Positions 32,573-42,959 of a stretch of 64,000 nt of DNA are shown piece after piece. This DNA is from Hermetia illucens (lineage: Eukaryota > Arthropoda > Insecta > Diptera > Stratiomyidae). The stretch spans positions 51,409,240-51,473,239 of the forward strand of contig NC_051851.1 of NCBI RefSeq assembly GCF_905115235.1, written 5' to 3'. The translations under genes were made by a program, and so were the position numbers. Below the pieces are notes generated by a model. That model was not told the origin of the DNA, did not search any database, and saw only the letters and a program-made list of their open reading frames with translations. How positions within the stretch are numbered: the stretch's first letter is position 1; each line of letters opens with the position of its first letter.

Positions 32573-32619
32573 GGCATTGAAGAAGGGAACAAGTTGTTTC
32601 TGAAATATCGATATATGTC
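32573..32619 (+). ncRNA. hammerhead-ribozyme-like motif, second copy
   Basis: On the plus strand GGCA (32573-32576) is followed by TTGAAGA (a core CTGAAGA with C changed to T), a degraded stem II (GGGAAC / GTTTCT), GAAA (32602-32605), and the self-complementary ATATCGATAT (32605-32614). Then A and TGTC follow (32616-32619). GGCA can pair with TGTC as stem I, the A fits the cleavage-site H, and the palindrome gives the minimal stem III typical of hammerheads in Penelope-like elements. The mutated core suggests it is no longer active. From 32001 to 32570 nothing else is recognisable, apart from a 76-codon minus frame without known motifs. Confidence 0.5.
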
Positions 32620-32769
32620 AAATAAAAGCAACGAAGACGGTGTTGCGTTTTAATCCCTTAATTTTTCGCGTGAACACACACTGATTATAAATAATAATTT
32701 ATACTATAGCAGCCTTTTACAGAAGGAATTGGTTTCCTATTCAAACTTTGATTATAATGTAGGTATGCA

Positions 32770-33090
32770 TGGATTTCTTTAATTTTTCCAGTATGAGGTT
32801 GTCAGGTAAGCTGGTTCGAAGTATATAGCGAGTGAAGAATCATTTTTGTCCGTTTTCGGAGTGAAAACAACCTTTACCCGACTGCTTTTGACACATATGC
32901 TGAATAGAGCTAGGATAGCCTTGGGAGTAACACTGAGTAAACGCCCCCCACTTCGAGTGAATTCAGTATTTTGAAAACTCCTACTACCTATCTTACTTTA
33001 GCTTCCAAGCATATCCCTTTCGCACACTCCAGTTTTCTTTGTCTCTGGCATAGGCCGATGTGCTGGAAGGTGCGTGGATTCCCTGTAGGG
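32770..33090 (-). mobile_element. LOA-like LINE reverse-transcriptase fragment
   Basis: The minus strand at about 32880-32790 reads SSRVKVVFTPKTDKNDSSLA and AYLTTSYWK, a decayed form of 'VRVVFIPKPGK...RPISLTSF.LK'. It abuts an RTE fragment on the opposite strand at about 33095. Confidence 0.5.
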
Positions 33091-33094
33091 TATG

Positions 33095-34003
33095 ATTTTC
33101 ACGCGGAAATACTATCTCCCCTTTTCAGATTGGCACAAGAAAAAGTGATCTATGATGCTCATGGAAAAGCACCATCCTCTTCAAGTTCATACAACTACCT
33201 GCCTATGTTAACGATATTGACATTATTAGAAAAACAACCCGAAATGCACAAACTGACTTCATCCAGGCCGAGTAGCTCGCGCTCGGTACGAGATTTTGGT
33301 TCCTTATAAATGAAGGTAAGACGAAATATATGGTAGCAACGTCAATACCAAAAAGGAAAGGAGCAACAACATCGAATTGCACTGATCAACTGTAAACAAT
33401 AAAGATAAGAGACTACAACTTTGAGACCGATGATAGTTTTTCCTATCTAGGGTCGAAAATCACAACCGATAATAGCTGCGCTGACGGAATCCGCGCACGG
33501 TTGTTGGTAACCAACGGAACCTATTTCAGCTTACAAAAACTGTTCTACTCAAAACGTCTTACCAAAGGTTCAAAGCTCTTACTGTACAAGACAATGATTT
33601 TGCCAGTCCTCATGCATTCCTCGGAGCCTTGGATTCTTAGCACGAAAAAATTTCAAACTCTTAAAGAAAAAAGAATCCTTCTAAAAGTTGTTGGTCCTCC
33701 AAAGTAGACCTAACCTCAATCGTCTGGCTGTAGATCAAATCCGACTCAATGAGTTGCGATGGGCAGGTCACCTATGGATGAGGATGATCCTGCCCGGAAA
33801 GTCTGTAAGGACAATATCTATGGTAGAAAAAGTTAATGTGGTACACCCTGTCTGAGATGGAGCGATGGCCCATACCAACGTATGGGCTAGAATGTCAGAC
33901 CGCTTTTAGGAATATCGAATTGGTGGACCTCGGCACAAAACCAGAATGTCTGAAAGCCCTTACAAAGAAGATCTAGATCGGATACCGGTTTTTGCCTCCG
34001 CTA
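33095..34003 (+). mobile_element. RTE LINE 3' half, diverged
   Basis: It aligns along its length with 35070-36020 of the younger RTE copy: the EKVIYDAHGKA block, then NEGKTKYMVATS in shifted frame, then FETDDSFSYLGSK, NGTYFSLQKLFYSKRLTKGS and KLLLYKTMILPVLMHSSEPW, and the terminal 'GATCGGATACCGGTTTTTGC'. Many substitutions and shifts make it clearly older. From 34004 to 34406 nothing is recognisable. Confidence 0.75.
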
Positions 34004-34418
34004 CTTTGTAAATGCTTTCGCTGACCTTTAATGTTAGTTAAACTTCTACTCTTACTTCAGTCAGAGTTCCACATTTGAAAAACTTTTAATTGAATTTTTT
34101 GATCATGTGTGCCCTCTGCTGATGGTCGGCATTAGTTGTTTCTGATCCTTTTTGAAAACCTTTGATCGTCCGTGAGATTTACTGTTGCTTACCTTTTGCC
34201 TTCTGAAAGCTATTCCTCGTCCAGTCAATATTCGGTTTCGCGCTGCTTCTTACCTTCCTTCGTGATTATGTTCTGGATATCAGTGTTGTGTAGATATGGA
34301 CCCCTATAGTGCCTTTGCGTGGGGTATTGGGTACTGTTTGTTGGCTCTTCTTATTATTTTTTTGTTAATGTTATTACTTACTTAAATCCCACGAATATGA
34401 GGCATCAAGGGGTCAACA

Positions 34419-36026
34419 ACTGAAGACGACGGACAAATACTGCCACCACCAAGTTTAGGAGAAACAGTCCGTGCAATTCATCGGTTAAAAAATCATAAGT
34501 CGCCAGGAGCCGATGGAATTATAGCCGAATTAGTTAAATATGGAGGCGACCAGTTACACCAAGTGGTTCATCAACTTGTGCTCAAGGTATGGGACAGCGA
34601 ATCAATGCCTGACGATTGGCAACGAGGTATTATCTGTCTCATACATAAAAAGGGAGATATCGCACAGTACAGCAATTATAGAGGTATCACGTTGCTGAGT
34701 ACCATCTATAAGATATTCTCCACTATCTTGCTAGGCTGGATAGCCCCATACGCCCAGAACATCATTGGCCCATACCAAAGAGGCTTCACTCCAGGCAAAT
34801 CAGCAACGGATCAGATTTTCTCTCTGCGGCAAGCGATGGGAAAACTGTTGGAATATGGACAACAGTTGCACCATCTATTCATCGACTTTAAAGCCGCCTA
34901 TAATAGCATAGTCAGGGTAAAACTGTACACGGCCATGAGAGAATTCGGTATGCCGACGAAATTAATAAGACTGACTAGGCTGACCCTGACCAATGTGCGA
35001 GGCCAGATAAAAGCAGCAGGATCACTCTCAAGACCATTCGACATCAACAACGGTCTATGACAAGGGGATGCGCTATCATGCGTCCTCTTTAACCTGGCCC
35101 TCGAGAAAGTGATCCGTGATGCTGAGGTAAATGCAAGAGGTACGATCCTCTTCAAGTCCACCCAACTACTGGCCTATGCTGACGATATCGATATCATGGG
35201 AAGAACCACCCGAGACGTACAAACTGCTTTCATCCAGATCGAGCAGGCGGTGATTGGCGCAAGATCTTGGGCTGCGCATCAATGAAGGCAAGACAAAATA
35301 TATGGTGGCAACATCAGCACCGAAGACGAATCAACCAACAACATCAAACTGCACTGGTCAAACACAAACACGAAGAAGAATAAGGATAGGAGAATACAAC
35401 TTTGAGACCATTGACAATTTCTCCTATCTAGGGTCGAAAATCACAACCGATAACAGCTACGATGATGAAATCAGCGCACGGTTGTTGTCAGCCAACAGAG
35501 CCTATTTCAGCTTACAAAGACTGTTCCGCTTGAAACGTCTCACCATAGGGTCAAAGCTCTTACTGTACAAGACTATGATCTTGCCAGTCCTCATGTATTC
35601 CTCGGAAACTTGGGTTCTTAGCAAGAAAAATTGTGAACTCTTGGCCGCGTTCGAGAGAAGAATCCTCCGAAGAATTTTTGGCCCCCTATATGAGGATGGA
35701 CGATTCCGTACACAATGATGAAATCTATGAGCGATACCATGACCGTCCGGTTGTGGAAAAAATCCGGCTCAATAGGTTACGGTGCGCGGGTCACTTAATC
35801 CGTATGGATGAGGATGATCCACCCGGAAAGTCTATAAGGGCAATATCTATGGTAGAAAAAGAAGACGAGGCAGACCCTGTCTAAGATGGAGCGATGGCGT
35901 AGGTCAGGACGCCAGACAGCTTTTAGGGATATCGAATTGGTGGACCCCGGCGCAAAGCCGAGATTTTTCGAGTTCCTTATTAAGGGAGGCCTAGACCGGA
36001 TACCGGTTGTTGCGCCGTTGATGATG
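34419..36026 (+). mobile_element. young 5'-truncated RTE LINE with 12-bp target duplication
   Basis: It encodes most of the reverse transcriptase: HRLKNHKSPGADGIIAELVK, the block DDWQRGIICLIHKKGDIAQY, SNYRGITLLSTIYKI, QRGFTPGKSATDQIF, LFIDFKAAYNSI (first aspartate), QGDALS, LLAYADDIDIM (catalytic ADD), and the C-terminal RLNRLRCAGHLIRMDEDD. It ends 'GGTTGTTGCGCCGTTGATGA'. AAGGGGTCAACA flanks it at 34407-34418 and 36027-36038. One stop (TGA at 35058, expected Arg) and about three single-base shifts (near 35260, 35710 and 35820) break the frame. It lacks the endonuclease, so it cannot move itself. It is the best reference for the family in the window. Confidence 0.92.
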
Positions 36027-36039
36027 AAGGGGTCAACAT

Positions 36040-36880
36040 GGCGGAGTCAGGCTTATTAGGGCGACCATGTATTGGCCAGGTTCCGTGCGAATACAGTCAC
36101 TTACTCTCGATAACAAATTGTTGTGCGAACACCTCAATGGGGTGGTTCGCATAACATCCTGAATTATGGGGGGTGTTTTTTGACTTCGTAGTCTAGATCC
36201 ATAGAGTTCTGCTAAAGAAGATTTCTGTTCTGCTGAAGAAGTTTCACTCCGTACAGCATGTGGCTCTCTGGTATGCATTAACGGTTCTAATAGACGGGAA
36301 GCTGCGGCTCTCTGAAGCTATATTCGCCTAAGCCTACTCTGCAATCCCGCTGTTTAACCCCCACCGCAGACATAGTAAACATGCAATGATTGAATATTTG
36401 GCTAAATTTTTCACATCAATGTAATTACATCTTCACTATGTTAGATCTAATGTTATCGTTAACGTCGATAGAGTCATTATTTTCCATTTGAATCTGTTTC
36501 ATCTGATCATGGCGTTACATTACTGGTCCAACCAAGTATTTCCATAATCGTGAGACGTCTTTCATTGTCAGCCAACACTCAGCCACTTCAGCTAAATTGC
36601 ACTAATCCACGGCACTAGCTATTGCGTAAAGCATGCCAGATGGGTTTGTTGCACAAACACCGTCTCTGGATCGGGAAGTGCAATTTAGAGAGACTTTCAA
36701 AAATACTTGTTTCAAAAATGTTTATGGTATGGGATAGCAATCAAAACAAACGGTAGTTGAATATTCTGACGGTCTGTCTTCCATATTGGAACGTGGCTCA
36801 ATGGCGATGCTCTCGGTTCCTGATGCTTTCCTCGATTTTATTCGTTTGATTGTCTTGATTGTGCTTTTCTCGCGAAATAA
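36040..36880. other. unassigned stretch
   Basis: No recognisable gene, SINE or LINE. An 81-codon minus-strand frame at 36033-36278 has no known motif. Sequence is ordinary mixed composition. Confidence 0.5.
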
Positions 36881-38283
36881 TCATCATCAACGACGCAACA
36901 ACCGGTATCCGGTCTAGACCTGACCTGACAAGGAACCCAGGCATCCGGTTTTGCGCAGAAGTCCACCAATTCGATATCCCTAAAAGCTGTCTGGTATCCT
37001 GACCTACGCCATCGTTTCATCTCAGGCAAGGTCTGCTCCTACCATAGATATGACCCTTATAGACTTTCCGGGCTGGATCATACTCATCCATACGGATTAA
37101 GGGACCCGCCCACCGTAACCCATTAAGCCGGATTTTATCCACAACCCGACGGTAATGATATCGCTCATAGATTTCATCGTTATGTAGAATACGGAATTGT
37201 TCACCCTCATGTAGGAGGACAAAAACTCCTTTGGAGGATTCTTCTCTCGAACGCGGCAAAAAGTTTGCAATTTTTATTGCTAATAATCCAGATCTCCGAG
37301 GAGTACATAAGTAAGGGCTTTGACCCTATGGTGAAACCCTTCGAGCGGAACAGTTTTTGAAAGCTAAAATAGGCTCTGTTGACTGCCAACAACCGTGCGC
37401 AGATTTTATTATCGTAGCAGTTATCAGTTGTGATTTTCGACTCTAGATAGGAAAAATTATTTATTTATTTATTTATTCTTACCGTTTGACCATCTGGCCT
37501 CGCACATTGGTCAGTCTGTTTAGTCAATCTTATCAATTTCGTCGAGATACCGAATTCTCTCACGACGACAGTTTTACCTTGGCTGTGCTATCACAGGTCA
37601 CAGAGAGAAAATCTGATAAGTTGCTGGTTTGCCTGGAGTGAAGCCTCTTTGTCATGGGCCAATGATGTTCTGGGCGTATCGAGCTATCCGGTCTAGCAAG
37701 ATAGCAGAGAATATCTTAAAGATGGTACTCAGCAACTTGTTACCTCTATAATTGCTGCAATGTGTGATATCCCTTTTATGTATGGGACAGAAATGCCTCG
37801 CAGCGTAAGAACAACTACAAGAGTGTCGGCAAAATCAACGAGACGCTCGCCTATTGCGAGTTCGAAACCCTTTTCTTTTGCCTTTTCTGTGTGCCTTTTT
37901 ACCCACAGATTGCTCGGAATGACCATATTATCGGCAGGCACGTTACAGGTCTTCATGTCAAGCAGTTGCCAGGAAGCATCTTTCTTGATATTGGGGCAAC
38001 CTGTCGGTAGACCATATGCGCTGAAGAAATGAATCAAGTGACCATCATTCAGACATCATCAAATCGCTTAACTTCTTTAACGGCCTCACGGTCACCCTCA
38101 AAAATGACAATGCCGACCCAATATTTTGTGATTGAGCTACCAAAGTACAGAACTTTGAAACTAATCGTTACTCCGTTCGTGTTTTGTGTCGCTACTTTTG
38201 GCAACACAAATTCCTCTCCCTTACCAATAAGAGTACCAATATTTAGCATGCAGACAACAATTTTTGTGGCTTGGACTAACTAA
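36881..38283 (-). mobile_element. RTE LINE with endonuclease and 3' end, internally deleted
   Basis: Minus strand, 5' to 3'. 38250-38050 reads MLNIGTLIGKGEEFVLPK (endonuclease start). 38030-37880 reads FFSAYGLPTGCPNIKKDASW, LLDMKTCNVPADNMVI, and then ERLVDFADT. Near 37800 it jumps to the reverse transcriptase start (ISVPYIKGISHIAAI). Next to a (TTTA)n tract at 37457-37477 another jump leads to the C-terminal part and the 3' end at 36881 (TCATCATCAACGACGCAACA in complement). It is the only copy here of this family that keeps both ends, and it is dead. Confidence 0.7.
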
Positions 38284-38504
38284 CGACACTCTCCATGCAT
38301 TTAGAATCCTTGTTCGCTTCTCCAGAAAGCTGGGACCCGTTTTGCCCCGTCGAATGAAATTGACGTGGTTTTATTGGTCGGCCTGTCGCGTGACCTGTCA
38401 CAAAGGGAGATGAGGTAAGATTTATCATAGTAGAGTGCAGTAAATCCAAATTTTCTTTATTTACCTCTTTTTCTAATCTTAACATTTTGTTTTTATTTAA
38501 CCGG

Positions 38505-38549
38505 CGATCGTACATTAGATTGTTGTGCCAACGTTTATTATTATTATTG
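38505..38549 (+). mobile_element. SINE 3' terminal fragment
   Basis: 'TTAGATTGTTGTGCCAACGT' followed by TTATTATTATT matches the last 30 bases and tail of the SINE. Only the extreme 3' end is present, as expected for a very short truncated insertion. Confidence 0.55.
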
Positions 38550-38722
38550 ATCAGCGCTCTCCAGACTGTTCTAGAATCTGTTCTTGGTCTGCATTTTTCT
38601 TTCATTTTTCGCCAATATTTGTGCTTATGCTATCAATATGTCGCGATCCTCAATGATTTCTGTGGTTATGTAGTATCGAATATAATGTTGTGAATAAACG
38701 GGAATCATCAAAACCTAAATTA

Positions 38723-38762
38723 TAGTGCTTCAGTAAAGCTATATAGCTTTACTGAAGCACTA
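38723..38762. repeat. perfect 40-nt palindrome
   Basis: TAGTGCTTCAGTAAAGCTAT (38723-38742) is followed directly by its exact reverse complement (38743-38762) with no spacer. It could form a cruciform or RNA hairpin of 20 bp. It could be a microRNA-like hairpin arm pair (though without a loop), a transposon-end junction or an assembly fold-back. It has no similarity to other repeats here. Confidence 0.9.
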
Positions 38763-38859
38763 AAACACTAAAAAAATTCGAAAAGAATTTCCACTTTACT
38801 ACGACTACTTATCGTCTTCATTCGAATCCAAGCACTGAAGAGGGCGACAAGTAGCTGTA

Positions 38860-39975
38860 TGCTGGTACTGACGACCATCTTAGAAGTCTGTTGCAAATAG
38901 TTGACATGTTCAGCCGTGATATACGGATGGAGTTTGGATTAGACAAGTTTTGAATCTCAGCCATCCGCAAAGGTCATCTCGAGAAGCAAGCCGGACATAG
39001 CGTTGGTGACCTTCACATCGAAGCTATGACCGAGAAAAATTTCTACAAGTACCTAGAAATTCTGCAAGGAACCCATGCTCGATTTGGTGATCTGAATGAT
39101 GCTCTGCTGTCCAAGTTCCTGCGATGTGTGAAGCTGGTACTGAAGTCGCATCTCTAGAGGAAGATATGATAAGCGCGTTGAATGTATTCACTATGCCTTC
39201 ACTAGCTTATGCATTCAGTATATTGCCGTGGACGAAGACCGATCTGGAAAACATCCGAATGCAACATCCAAACTCTGCTGTGAAGCGGATGCACCTGCCT
39301 CGTGACATCGGAGGTAGGCGCATGGTTGACGTGGGGGCACAAGATCATCGCCAAGTCGACTCGGTGCGCGCCTATTTTTACAGCAAAGAAGAGACGAGTC
39401 CCTTGCATGCGGCTGTCTGTAAGGGAGACTGTGAACTAACTCCACTTAACTTGAAGGATCGATCTTTCAATCCTCTGAGTGGGGTGAAGTCGGACCAAGA
39501 GCGGATCATATGTGCCATCCAGGACGGCGTGGTCGCCATAACAAGCCTGATGTACTGTTAGCTGGCAAGACGGGTCGCTCCGCGTATATTATTGACATTG
39601 CTATTCCCCATAATAGCAACATTGAACAGAAATACGTGTGGAAGAAGGTGAACTATGAGCCGTTGGCTCGAGAAATCAAGGAAATCTGGCATCTCGAGTG
39701 GGTGGTTGTAGTTTCCATAATATTGCCAACTACAGGTATTATACCTAAATCTCTCACGACTTCCCTTGATGTCCTGGGACTCTCACACAGTCTGGTTCAA
39801 ACCATGCAGAAGTGCACCACTCCTCATACGTGCTCGATGTTGCGGGGACCTACCACCGGTCACCATCACCTGTGCCCTGTAGTTTTTAAGTAGGTAGGAT
39901 CGTCCGAGCCTAAATGCTTGGCACTTCGTACTAGTATTAGGTAAAATCCAGCATCTGCCGAGAGTGTGGCAACTC
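38860..39975 (+). mobile_element. R4/Dong-like LINE, palm end to restriction-like endonuclease
   Basis: The plus strand reads RDIRMEFGLDK and TEKNFYKYLEILQGTHARFG, then MPSLAYAFSILPWTKTDLEN and KRMHLPRDIGGRRMVD. Next come KPDVLLAGKTGRSAYIIDIA with DIAIPHNSNIEQKYVWKK, the PD..D..K-type endonuclease of site-directed LINEs. Then VVSIILPTTGIIPKSLTTSL. The 3' end (about 39887-39975, 'GCATCTGCCGAGAGTGTGGC') matches the reversed copy at 47210-47300. The 5' half is missing. Broken. Confidence 0.7.
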
Positions 39976-39978
39976 AGA

Positions 39979-40146
39979 AATAATAATCGTTCGCGCAACA
40001 CGACGACCGTAAGGATATAGTACAGGATTACAGCACCCTATAGGATTTGACTTAGGTACTTATTTACAGCTGAGTCGACTGGTATCCGACGTCAAATCAC
40101 GATACAAATCCCACTGCCATCATTGAGATTTGAACCGCGACCTTCC
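39979..40146 (-). mobile_element. SINE fragment adjoining the R4-like LINE end
   Basis: In reverse: (ATT)n near 39980, 'CGTTCGCGCAACACGACGAC', then 'CAGCTGAGTCGACTGGTATC' and the B-box 'GAGATTTGAACCGCGACCTT' ending near 40146. About 100 bases are missing inside and the A-box end is lost. Confidence 0.7.
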
Positions 40147-40163
40147 ACTTCTTACTAAGAGAA

Positions 40164-40735
40164 ACAAGTCGGAAACCGGAAGCTAGGATTTCCAGCAAAC
40201 TATGATGCTTTCTATGAAAATCGATCTTATTGAATGAATTTAAGGGGGTTCGCAGTCATTTTTCAAAAAATAAACTAATATATTATTATGAACTTCATCT
40301 CAGCAGATGCCGTAACGGAGAGGATTAACCAATATGCGCACGGATCATCTTAATTTTTTCAAATTTTTTGGTTGGGTAGTTGATAAGAATGGGTCCGTGA
40401 AGTAATTTTCCTCTTTTGGACCCTTCAATCCACCCCGTTGCAACAAATGTCTGATATCTGCTTAGAAGTGTACTGATCGAGACCCTTCATTTGATACCCC
40501 ACATGAATATATTTGGTGAAAAAATGTTGCACCCGTCTTTCAGGTGATAGGGACCCCCTTTAAATCAACATGGAACGCTTTAATTCGCCGCATGCATGGA
40601 AGTTTAAATTTCCCATTTTCCAACCAAATGTTGTGTCAATTGGTATAGTTGTTTCTGAGAAGTGTGGGGGACGGGCAAACTGACAGACAGTGAGCCGATT
40701 TTAATAAGGTTTTGTTTTCAACAAATCTTTAAAAA
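40164..40735 (+). repeat. full-length-looking copy of the hairpin-ended repeat
   Basis: This copy has both family ends: 'GAAACAAGTCGGAAACCGGA' at the left and, at the right, GACAGACAGTGAGCCGATTT, 'AATAAGGTTTTGTTTTCAAC' and 'AAATCTTTAAAAAGG'. The interior contains 'GACCCTTCATTTGATACCCC'. There are no inverted termini matching each other. From 40736 to 41066 no feature is visible. Confidence 0.55.
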
Positions 40736-41066
40736 GGATTAAAGTAGAACAAAATCAGCTTATAGTCTGCAAAATCCCTTTAAATAGTGATGAAAATATA
40801 AAGAAAGAAATTTAAGCAATTTCCTATGCTAAAGCTAAAGTCATATCGTGCAAACATTTTTTAACGAAAGCATTATCATTATTCAGATTATAGTAAACCG
40901 AATTAAAAACCTTCTGGTAGAGTTATAATGCAAATATACTTTCTGCAATACATACATATATGCTTCCATAGAGGTCGTACCTCCAAATTGCCTCGATCAT
41001 AATCCCATCTAAATAATGTACCTGAAATCCACCACCAACGAAAAAGATTATTTGTTTTTAAAAGGT

Positions 41067-41108
41067 GCATGTTAGCTCATCAAAAATAGATTAGTTGGCT
41101 TAAAATAG
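41067..41108 (+). promoter_or_regulatory. upstream block conserved with the 29888 gene
   Basis: 'GTTAGCTCATCAAAAATAGA' followed by 'TTAGTTGGCTTAAAATAG' matches 29781-29820. The position relative to the start codon is similar in both genes, which suggests a shared core promoter or regulatory site retained since duplication. Confidence 0.4.
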
Positions 41109-41170
41109 AAGTGATCTTCTACTCTGTACATCTAGTTGCGGGTTATCTTTTGAAGGCTCCATCCATAACA

Positions 41171-41946
41171 ATGCAATTCGTCCATATAAGTATAATGACG
41201 GTGTTTATCATATCTCTTGCATATGTTTGCACTGTAATTACTAAACATCTTCCAGAATTCCATAAGAATTTGAAAACATCCTTTCTCTTTACTAGAAACC
41301 TTTAAGTTTTAGAATGCTTAAAATTGAGTGCGTACCTTACGATCCAGCTCTGACAAACATAAGTTGCTCTATACGCAATCACGGTACTGCCCAAAATGCG
41401 GCTGATGTCGAGTGTTTCATGGGACGTCCTTTAAATGACATTTTGGTGAGTGCATCGTGGACTTCACTAATTGGGGATATGTTAAATAAGCAAACTTACG
41501 CCTTTTAATTAAAATAAACTTCTGCCAATGTACGTCCTTTAAATAATAGATTAATTCCAGATACACATGGCAGTGTGGAAAAAACTCAATGGTAACTTTA
41601 TCCTAACGCCGATAAATATGACAATAAATGCTTGCCAATACTTAAGTAAAAATGCAAGGGTTCCATTTCATGCTAACTTAATCATGAAATGGGTGCAGTC
41701 ATTTTCTAACATAAATCATACATGCCCTTATTCCGTAAGTATATGGTATTCTACGCATTTCATGTTTTGTCCTCAAATTATGAGTGAATTTGTATTTTTC
41801 AGGGCCATATTTTCGTAAGAAACTTGAGAACAGACAACTTTAGAATGATTATTCCAGATGGAGAATATCGAATGGATGTAAAGTTGTATGAAAAATCCTT
41901 TTCGCATCCAATAATTTTGGTACGTGGGTTTGGTAAAAGGATATGA
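41171..41946 (+). CDS. secreted DUF1091 (DM8) family protein, 176 aa, four exons
   Basis: Exons 41171-41233, 41296-41445, 41561-41734 and 41803-41946 join in phase 0 to 176 codons. Exon lengths 2-4 (150, 174 and 144) are identical to those of the 29888 gene, its clear sister. Residues 1-21 (MQFVHISIMTVFIISLAYVC) form a signal peptide. The mature chain has FRMLKIEC (C33), C45, C61 (absent in the sister), AVWKKLNGNFILTPINMTIN with C96, SNINHTCPYS (C126) and PDGEYRMDVKLYEKSFSHP. It ends FGKRI without the sister's final cysteine. The swap of C173 in one for C61 in the other hints at different disulfide pairing. No AATAAA is obvious just downstream. Confidence 0.92.
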
Positions 41947-42404
41947 AAGTCTTGTGAATAATGGCAAACGTTAATGAATTATTTTGTGGGAAAATGTTTT
42001 CTCTAATGGGTCATATACTTGGTCGTTTACCATTTAAATAATTGAGTAACTTTAGAGAAGTTATCAATATATGAAGATTCCCTTTGTTAATTGGTTGGTG
42101 ATATTTTGGACTGCAGCTAAAAATAAGGTGGAATTTTTGCAAACACTCATACCGTCGTACGCATCAGTCTTAAATGTTTTCAACAGATGAAATGAATAAA
42201 TTTTATCAGGGTTCGACCTGGTCAGTACGTAAAGAAGTGAACAGAAGACACGTACGAATACATAAGGTCTCTTCCGAAATTACATCCCACCCTATGTCGC
42301 AACAGCTCATATTTTCTAGAGTAGAAACCTAAAAGAGAAGTTTTTGGGAACATTTTTCTACACATGGACATATGACAATATGATAAAAGAAACTAACTAG
42401 GTTT

Positions 42405-42659
42405 TTGCGTGCATTGTTATGCCCATACTCACAGAAATCTTTTCTCAGGAAAATATTTACGCTATATGGTGTATTTTGGCTATATTTTTATAGGTGTCGG
42501 CCAATTTCAAATTTAGCAAATTCAATCAACTATTTAGCAAATGAAACTAATTCTTTAACAAATAAAATTAACGCTTTAACAAATGAAAATAATTTCATAC
42601 GTTTCAAAGTCACACAAGTCACCACGGGGTTAACGTCGGCCGAAAAAGTTGAAGGATGA
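42405..42659 (+). CDS. small open frame with heptad repeats, unrecognised
   Basis: An 84-codon frame whose middle part is built from four 21-base repeats (42512-42595, core TTTAACAAATGAAA). They encode seven-residue units such as LANETNS, LTNKINA and LTNENNF. Leucine and isoleucine spacing fits a short coiled coil. The N-terminal third is hydrophobic (FTLYGVFWLYFY). No family is recognised, and it may be a non-coding microduplication. From 41950 to 42400 nothing else is seen. Confidence 0.25.
   Translation: MRALLCPYSQKSFLRKIFTLYGVFWLYFYRCRPISNLANSINYLANETNSLTNKINALTNENNFIRFKVTQVTTGLTSAEKVEG
42512..42595 (+). repeat. four tandem 21-bp repeats
   Basis: The units begin at 42512, 42533, 42554 and 42575, each starting TTTAGCAAA or TTTAACAAA, with one or a few changes between neighbours. 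The period of 21 keeps the reading frame through all four. Confidence 0.8.
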
Positions 42660-42959
42660 AGTTTCAAAAATTGAAGCATGAGTGGAAAGTAGCTGTTCAA
42701 TTTCCCATAAGAAAGTTAAGTTGACGCTTAAGTCAACTTTTTATAAAAGGCTTCAACATAAGTATGTCGACGGTGAACAATGGATTATCTGAAATAATTT
42801 GTTTCAGGATTGAGGAATCCTAAGTCCGCATCTACTTGATGTCGGGCCGAACCGAATTCCCAGTCATATCATGTTTTGTGAATCATATAATAGAGCGTTT
42901 TACATCTGCTAACTGCTTCGGTCACGCTGCTCCCAGGGCAGAGGTGAGGCAGCGTCTGA

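Noticed and set aside
34563-35060. 165-codon frame as a working reverse-transcriptase gene
   Set aside because: It is part of a 5'-truncated RTE insertion with target duplication, and the frame is broken further on.
39124-39561. 145-codon frame as a host protein
   Set aside because: It is the connector region of an R4/Dong-like LINE and continues into that LINE's endonuclease in another frame.
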